Positions 59,801 through 64,000 of a stretch of DNA of 64,000 nt are shown here, piece by piece. The notes under the pieces were generated by a model. That model was not told the origin of the DNA. It saw only the letters and a list, made by a program, of their open reading frames with translations, and searched no databases. Origin of the DNA: Hypericum androsaemum (lineage: Eukaryota; Streptophyta; Magnoliopsida; Malpighiales; Hypericaceae); the NCBI GenBank assembly GCA_963995505.1, contig OZ023189.1:13725495-13789494 (forward strand), read 5' to 3'. A program made the translations under genes and the position numbers. The first letter of the stretch is position 1. The number at the start of each line of letters is the position of its first letter.

Positions 59801-62800
59801 GAGATTCTTCGGACGTGTTACCAAGTCAACCAAGCCAGCCCTCCAGGCGACTAAGTGTGCAGGACAGAATAAGTCTGTTTGAGAACAAGCAAAAAGAGAA
59901 CTCAGGCGGTAAACCTTTAGTTGTTGGCAAATCTGTGGAGCTTAGGAGACTATCTTCAGATGTATCATCTGCATCTGCAGCTGAAAAGGCTGTCCTGAGA
60001 AGATGGAGTGGTGCAAGTGATATGAGCATCGACTTGGGCAATCACAAGAAAGACCCTAACAGTACCGACAGCCCCTTGAGTACTCCCTCGTCCTCGTTCC
60101 AAGAAAAAAACAACATGTATCCTGCCTCATCAGAGGATAGAAGGGATGAGGCAGGAATGAATGATAATGCAAATTCTGGCAAGAATGTCTGCGGGCTGAA
60201 AGTTCAGGATGAATTACCGGCATATGATGACAGAGGTGTTGGTAAAGAAAAGGAACTGGATTTAACAGGGGAAGAGACAAGGATAGACCTGACTATTAGT
60301 AGAGAGGAGCATGATCCAATACGAGATCAGACAGGCAGAGAGGAGAAGATCAAGTTTAGGGAAGACCAGAGAGGAGTTAATAACCGAGTGAATGTTGAGC
60401 GCAAATCAAGAATTTCTCAAGAAACAGTGGATCCAGTGAGCAACCTAGTTGCTCCATCCACTCGAACTAAAAATTCTGGAGGTTATGTGGGGAATATTGA
60501 GGCTGTGAAGAGAGGAGGTGAGTCAGAAATGAGGGACCAAGGACCTAGTCATTCCCTCAAAAGAGGTCCTCATACTCATTCGCGATCTTTTTCTGGGCAG
60601 CTTGAAGGTGGTTTTGGCTTTACATTTAAGGAAGCTCCAAACAAGGAAACAAAAGGTATTCAGTTGGGTTCGCAAACACAATCAAGATCTGTCTCCAGAG
60701 AAGTAGAGCAGGTGGGCAGGAAGGAGAGCGCTGCATCTGGCAAGGATGAGGTAAATTGTCTAGATAGTGAAGTTTCAGTTATGAAAGTCCAGAAACCACT
60801 CTCAGCTGGTCCAGAAAGGACCAGAAAACAACATTACAGAGCAGAAGAAAGCAGTTCCACTTATGGAAGCATCAAGACCGGATTTCCTGGCAAGAAGGTT
60901 GCAGAGAGTCAAGAAAGCTTTGGTTCTGTGGCAGCAACATCGGTAGACCAGGTTCAGAGGGTAAGGCAGTCTAAAGGAAACCAGGAACTAAATGATGAGC
61001 TGAAGATGAAGGCAAATGAACTCGAAAAGCTTTTTGCCGAACACAAGCTTCGAACTCCCGGAGATCAATCCGCTTCTACAAGGAGGAACAAGCCTGTTGA
61101 TACACAGGCTGAAGAGATGCTGTCCTCGCAGAACACGAGTTCTGTCCCACTGGAGATATCTCCAGCACAATTTCATGATAAGAAGACGGCGCCTTCACTG
61201 ATAGGGGATGCTGGTGATATCTCCACATTTAGCACTCCGTCAGGAAAGATGGTTGATCTCTCTGACTATGGAAGTTCTCTGAAACAGAATTTCTCAGAGC
61301 TTAGTTTTTCGGATGATTCTAAAGGAAAGTTCTATGAGAAGTATACGCTGAAAAGAGATGCAAAACTAAAGGAAGAATGGGGCACCAAGAGAGCAGAGAA
61401 AGAAGCCAAGTTGAAGTCCATGCAGGACACCCTTGAACGGAATAGAGCTGAAATTAAGGCTAAACTTTCTGGATCAGCGGGAAGACGCAATCCTGCAACT
61501 GGTGCTCGTCATCGTGCTGAGAAGCTTCTATCGTTCAATTCTCGTTCAGGTGCGAAGAAAGAGAAGGTATTCCTCTTTTAACATGCTGCAAAAGATTGTG
61601 TCGAAAGCTTTAAGCCCTAGGTAATTCATTTACTTCTAGTTGTACATGTTTTTCTAGATTGGTTTTCCTCTCCATTGCAGCTCTTAGAATCCTTCCAAAG
61701 TGAAGAAGATGAAGATTCTGAATTTCCAGAACAGAAATCTTATGGGCTAGATAGATCTTCTAATGATGTAACTTCAAGAGATGGCACCATCAGAAGCTCT
61801 CAGAGCAAAAAGGCCTTGCCTGTAAGAAATCTGCCTCAATCTTATGCTCGCACTGCAGCAGCACCTAGGTCAGCAGCCAAAATCTCGAACTCTGGGTCTG
61901 CACGGCGGCGAGGGCAACCTGAAAATGTTCTGGCACAATCAGTTCCAAACTTTTCTGATTTAAGAAAAGAGAATACAAAGCCCTCTTCCGGAGTTAGCAA
62001 AGCAGGAAATCGATTGCAGGCAAGATCCTATGCACGCAGCAAGAGTACTATTGAAGAAGCTTCTCTTGCCAAGGAAGAAAAACCCCATCGTTCTCAGCCC
62101 TTGAGAAAAACAACGGCTAGTTCAGATGACTTCAAGGATCCTTTGGACACTGATGAAATTTTGGCACCATCGAAGTTTGATAAAGAACAACAGGAGCGGG
62201 ACCATAGTGATAGATACTCAAAGAATGTGGAGTCGAAACCTTTCCTCAGAAAGGGTAATGGAATAGGTCCTGGAATTGGTGCCAGTATTCACAAGCATAA
62301 AGCTTCAGTGGGAGCTGAAATGATGTTAAACGCAGAAGAATCAGAATCCTCACCTGTCGAGGAAGAAGATTATGTTGATGTAGCAAAAGAGGAACTAGAA
62401 GATCTTGATAATATGGAAGTTGAAGATACTGACATGGAAAATGGTAAATCAAGATTAAGTCAAGAATCAGAAAAGATGGCTATGTCAGGATCTGAGAATG
62501 GTGATTCTATGAGATCTCTTTCTCAAATGGATCATTCTTCAATTGCTGACTTGCCTGCATCCATGCCTTCAACTTTTCAAGCAATTGGGTCTCATCAAGA
62601 CTCACCTAGTGAAAGTCCAGTGTCGTGGAACTTGCGTATGCACCATCCGTTCTCGTATGCACATGAAATCTCTGACCTTGATGCTTATATCGACTCTCCT
62701 ATAGGGAGTCCTGCATCTTGGAACTCCCACTCTCTTGCACCTACAGATGCAGATGCTGCTCGGATGAGGAAGAAATGGGGAAGTGCTCAGAAACCTCTTC

Positions 62801-63552
62801 TTGTCTCCAACTCATCTAATAATCATGGTCGCAAAGATATGACCAAAGGATTCAAGAGGTTGTTGAAGTTCGGTAGGAAAAGTCGTGGAACCGATTTGGT
62901 TGACTGGATTTCTGCTACTACTTCTGAAGGTGATGATGATACAGAGGATGGGCGAGATCCTGCCAATCGGTCTTCAGAAGACTTGAGAAAGTCCAGGATG
63001 GGATATGTACAGGGTCAGCCTTCTGATGATGGATTTAATGATAACGACTTGTTCAGTGATCATGGTACTTTGTCCTTGTCTCTTAGCTAGCATTGCAATA
63101 ACGTTTGTTAATGCCATTAACACTGATAATTTCATCAAAGAATGTTTGTGAATTGGCTTATTTAGCCAAAAATAAGGTTAATGAATTGGATTAACCGCGT
63201 AACAGAATCACAAGTTTGTAGACATTGATAGTGCACTTCTTTTTTTGCAGTTCATGGCTTACAAAGCTCTATACCCGAACCTCATGCGAACTTCAAGTTG
63301 AGGGATGATAATATGTCTGGTAGCTCTATCAAAGGTAAATTACGCGACTCCCATATGTTTGCTATTAGTTTTTTTGATTGTTAACATTATTCCTCTAGCG
63401 CCATTTTAATGCATCTATCTTACGAACCATAAAACTGTTCTTTTGATCACGGTACCATGCTTGACTTGTTTTGATGAAAAATATCAGCTCCACGATCTTT
63501 CTTCTCGCTCTCATCATTCCGAAGCAAGGGAAGTGACACGAAGCCTAGATGA
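56831..63552 (+). CDS. COP1-interacting protein 7-like protein
   Basis: Ten coding exons with GT-AG borders: 56831-56889, 56970-57152, 57242-57341, 57423-57447, 57715-57757, 58359-58511, 59517-61566, 61681-63064, 63251-63334, 63488-63552. They join in frame to 1381 codons. The conserved N-terminal domain of the family fills the first six exons ([68 protein letters not shown]). Two giant exons encode disordered, charged Ser-rich sequence with conserved islands: [13 protein letters not shown] (about residue 298), a Lys/Glu-rich helix (about 802-850), [15 protein letters not shown] (about 1260) and the terminal [16 protein letters not shown]. Arabidopsis CIP7 is a nuclear partner of the COP1 ubiquitin ligase that promotes light-induced genes; this protein is nearer the CIP7-like paralogues. 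Function is inferred from the family. No stop or frameshift was found. Confidence 0.92.
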
Positions 63553-64000
63553 TCAGTCAACACAAGCTCTCTATCGGGATATCATACGTAGGATAAAACC
63601 GCTGGCACTCAAGTATGTTGTACATTTGCACTGCACAAAAATGGCCTATTAGCCTTGTCATGATTTTGGTAGTCTAGGACCATTGTTTCTCCCTTCAGTT
63701 TCTGCCCACACCTATATGCCTGTTTTCTCTAGCCTTGGCTGATGTACACGAGAAATCGGATTCTACTACAATTAGGGGTGTGAACAATTAAGCAGAGTGA
63801 TGTGATTATCGCGGATTAAGAGCCTGTAATGAACGCATGTAATATATTAACAACTCTTATTTTCTTCAAAGTATCAGCTGTTCAGAAAGACTGTCATTCA
63901 TCTTTCTTGCTGGAAAACCTTGTTATATCAACTTTATGATAAACTGTAGCATATATATACACATTTTACACACGAGCGAGCATTTCTTTTGTCTTAATAA
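63553..64000 (+). other. 3' UTR and downstream flank of the CIP7-like gene
   Basis: Follows the stop codon. AT-rich, with no second gene before the window ends. The polyadenylation site was not determined. Confidence 0.5.

Noticed and set aside
1..64000. CRISPR array, operon or rRNA gene
   Set aside because: No regularly spaced direct repeats, no polycistronic layout and no rRNA core sequence were seen; all evidence points to plant nuclear DNA.

Overview
The window is plant nuclear DNA. Genes have GT-AG introns, intergenic DNA is very AT-rich, and the recognisable proteins are plant families: a secreted GH9 cellulase, SAURs, a trihelix factor and a COP1-interacting-protein-7-like protein. 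Degenerate Ty1/copia, LINE, hAT and Mutator-like elements are frequent. The style fits a non-grass angiosperm; I cannot name the species. No CRISPR array, operon or rRNA is visible, and I found no convincing tRNA gene.

Layout. 1-1764: 3' half of a decayed copia element with its 3' LTR. 2090-7344 (-): complete seven-exon GH9 endoglucanase (494 aa) with a 2.6 kb first intron. 7745-9300 (-): LINE-like ORF relic. 9.4-13.6 kb: no gene seen. 13622-19466 (-): copia element E1 with two LTRs and TSD GTTAA. 21036-21488 (+): SAUR gene. 21947-28150 (-): copia element E2, same family, TSD ATTAA. 29355-30082: non-autonomous hAT element with a perfect 8-bp TSD. 31966-32334: Mutator-like MITE with a perfect 9-bp TSD. 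33316-33645 (-): second SAUR. 34839-34941 (+): orphan first exon behind a housekeeping-type promoter. 37.7-39.17 kb (-): LINE ORF1 relic with internal duplications. 40589-43129 (+): six-exon J-domain protein gene. 43.7-46.26 kb (+): decayed LINE reverse transcriptase. 47.2-47.6 kb: LINE-like tail with an 82-bp tandem duplication. 48961-50046 (+): intronless trihelix factor. 51332-52099: Mutator-like element with long TIRs around a GC-rich core (Pack-MULE candidate). 55.85-63.9 kb (+): COP1-interacting protein 7-like gene, 1381 codons over ten coding exons.

The host genes do not form a pathway cluster. They are individually regulated genes whose products act in the cell wall (cellulase), auxin-related growth (two SAURs), chaperoning (J protein), transcription (trihelix) and light signalling (CIP7-like). 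The most unusual structure is in copia elements E1 and E2. In place of an ordinary tRNA primer-binding site just 3' of the 5' LTR, both carry a leader complementary to their own U5. In both, the 5' LTR is shorter than the 3' LTR and shares a short palindrome that the 3' LTR lacks. I see no clear case for a wholly new multi-gene system; these retrotransposon features and the Pack-MULE candidate are the best leads.
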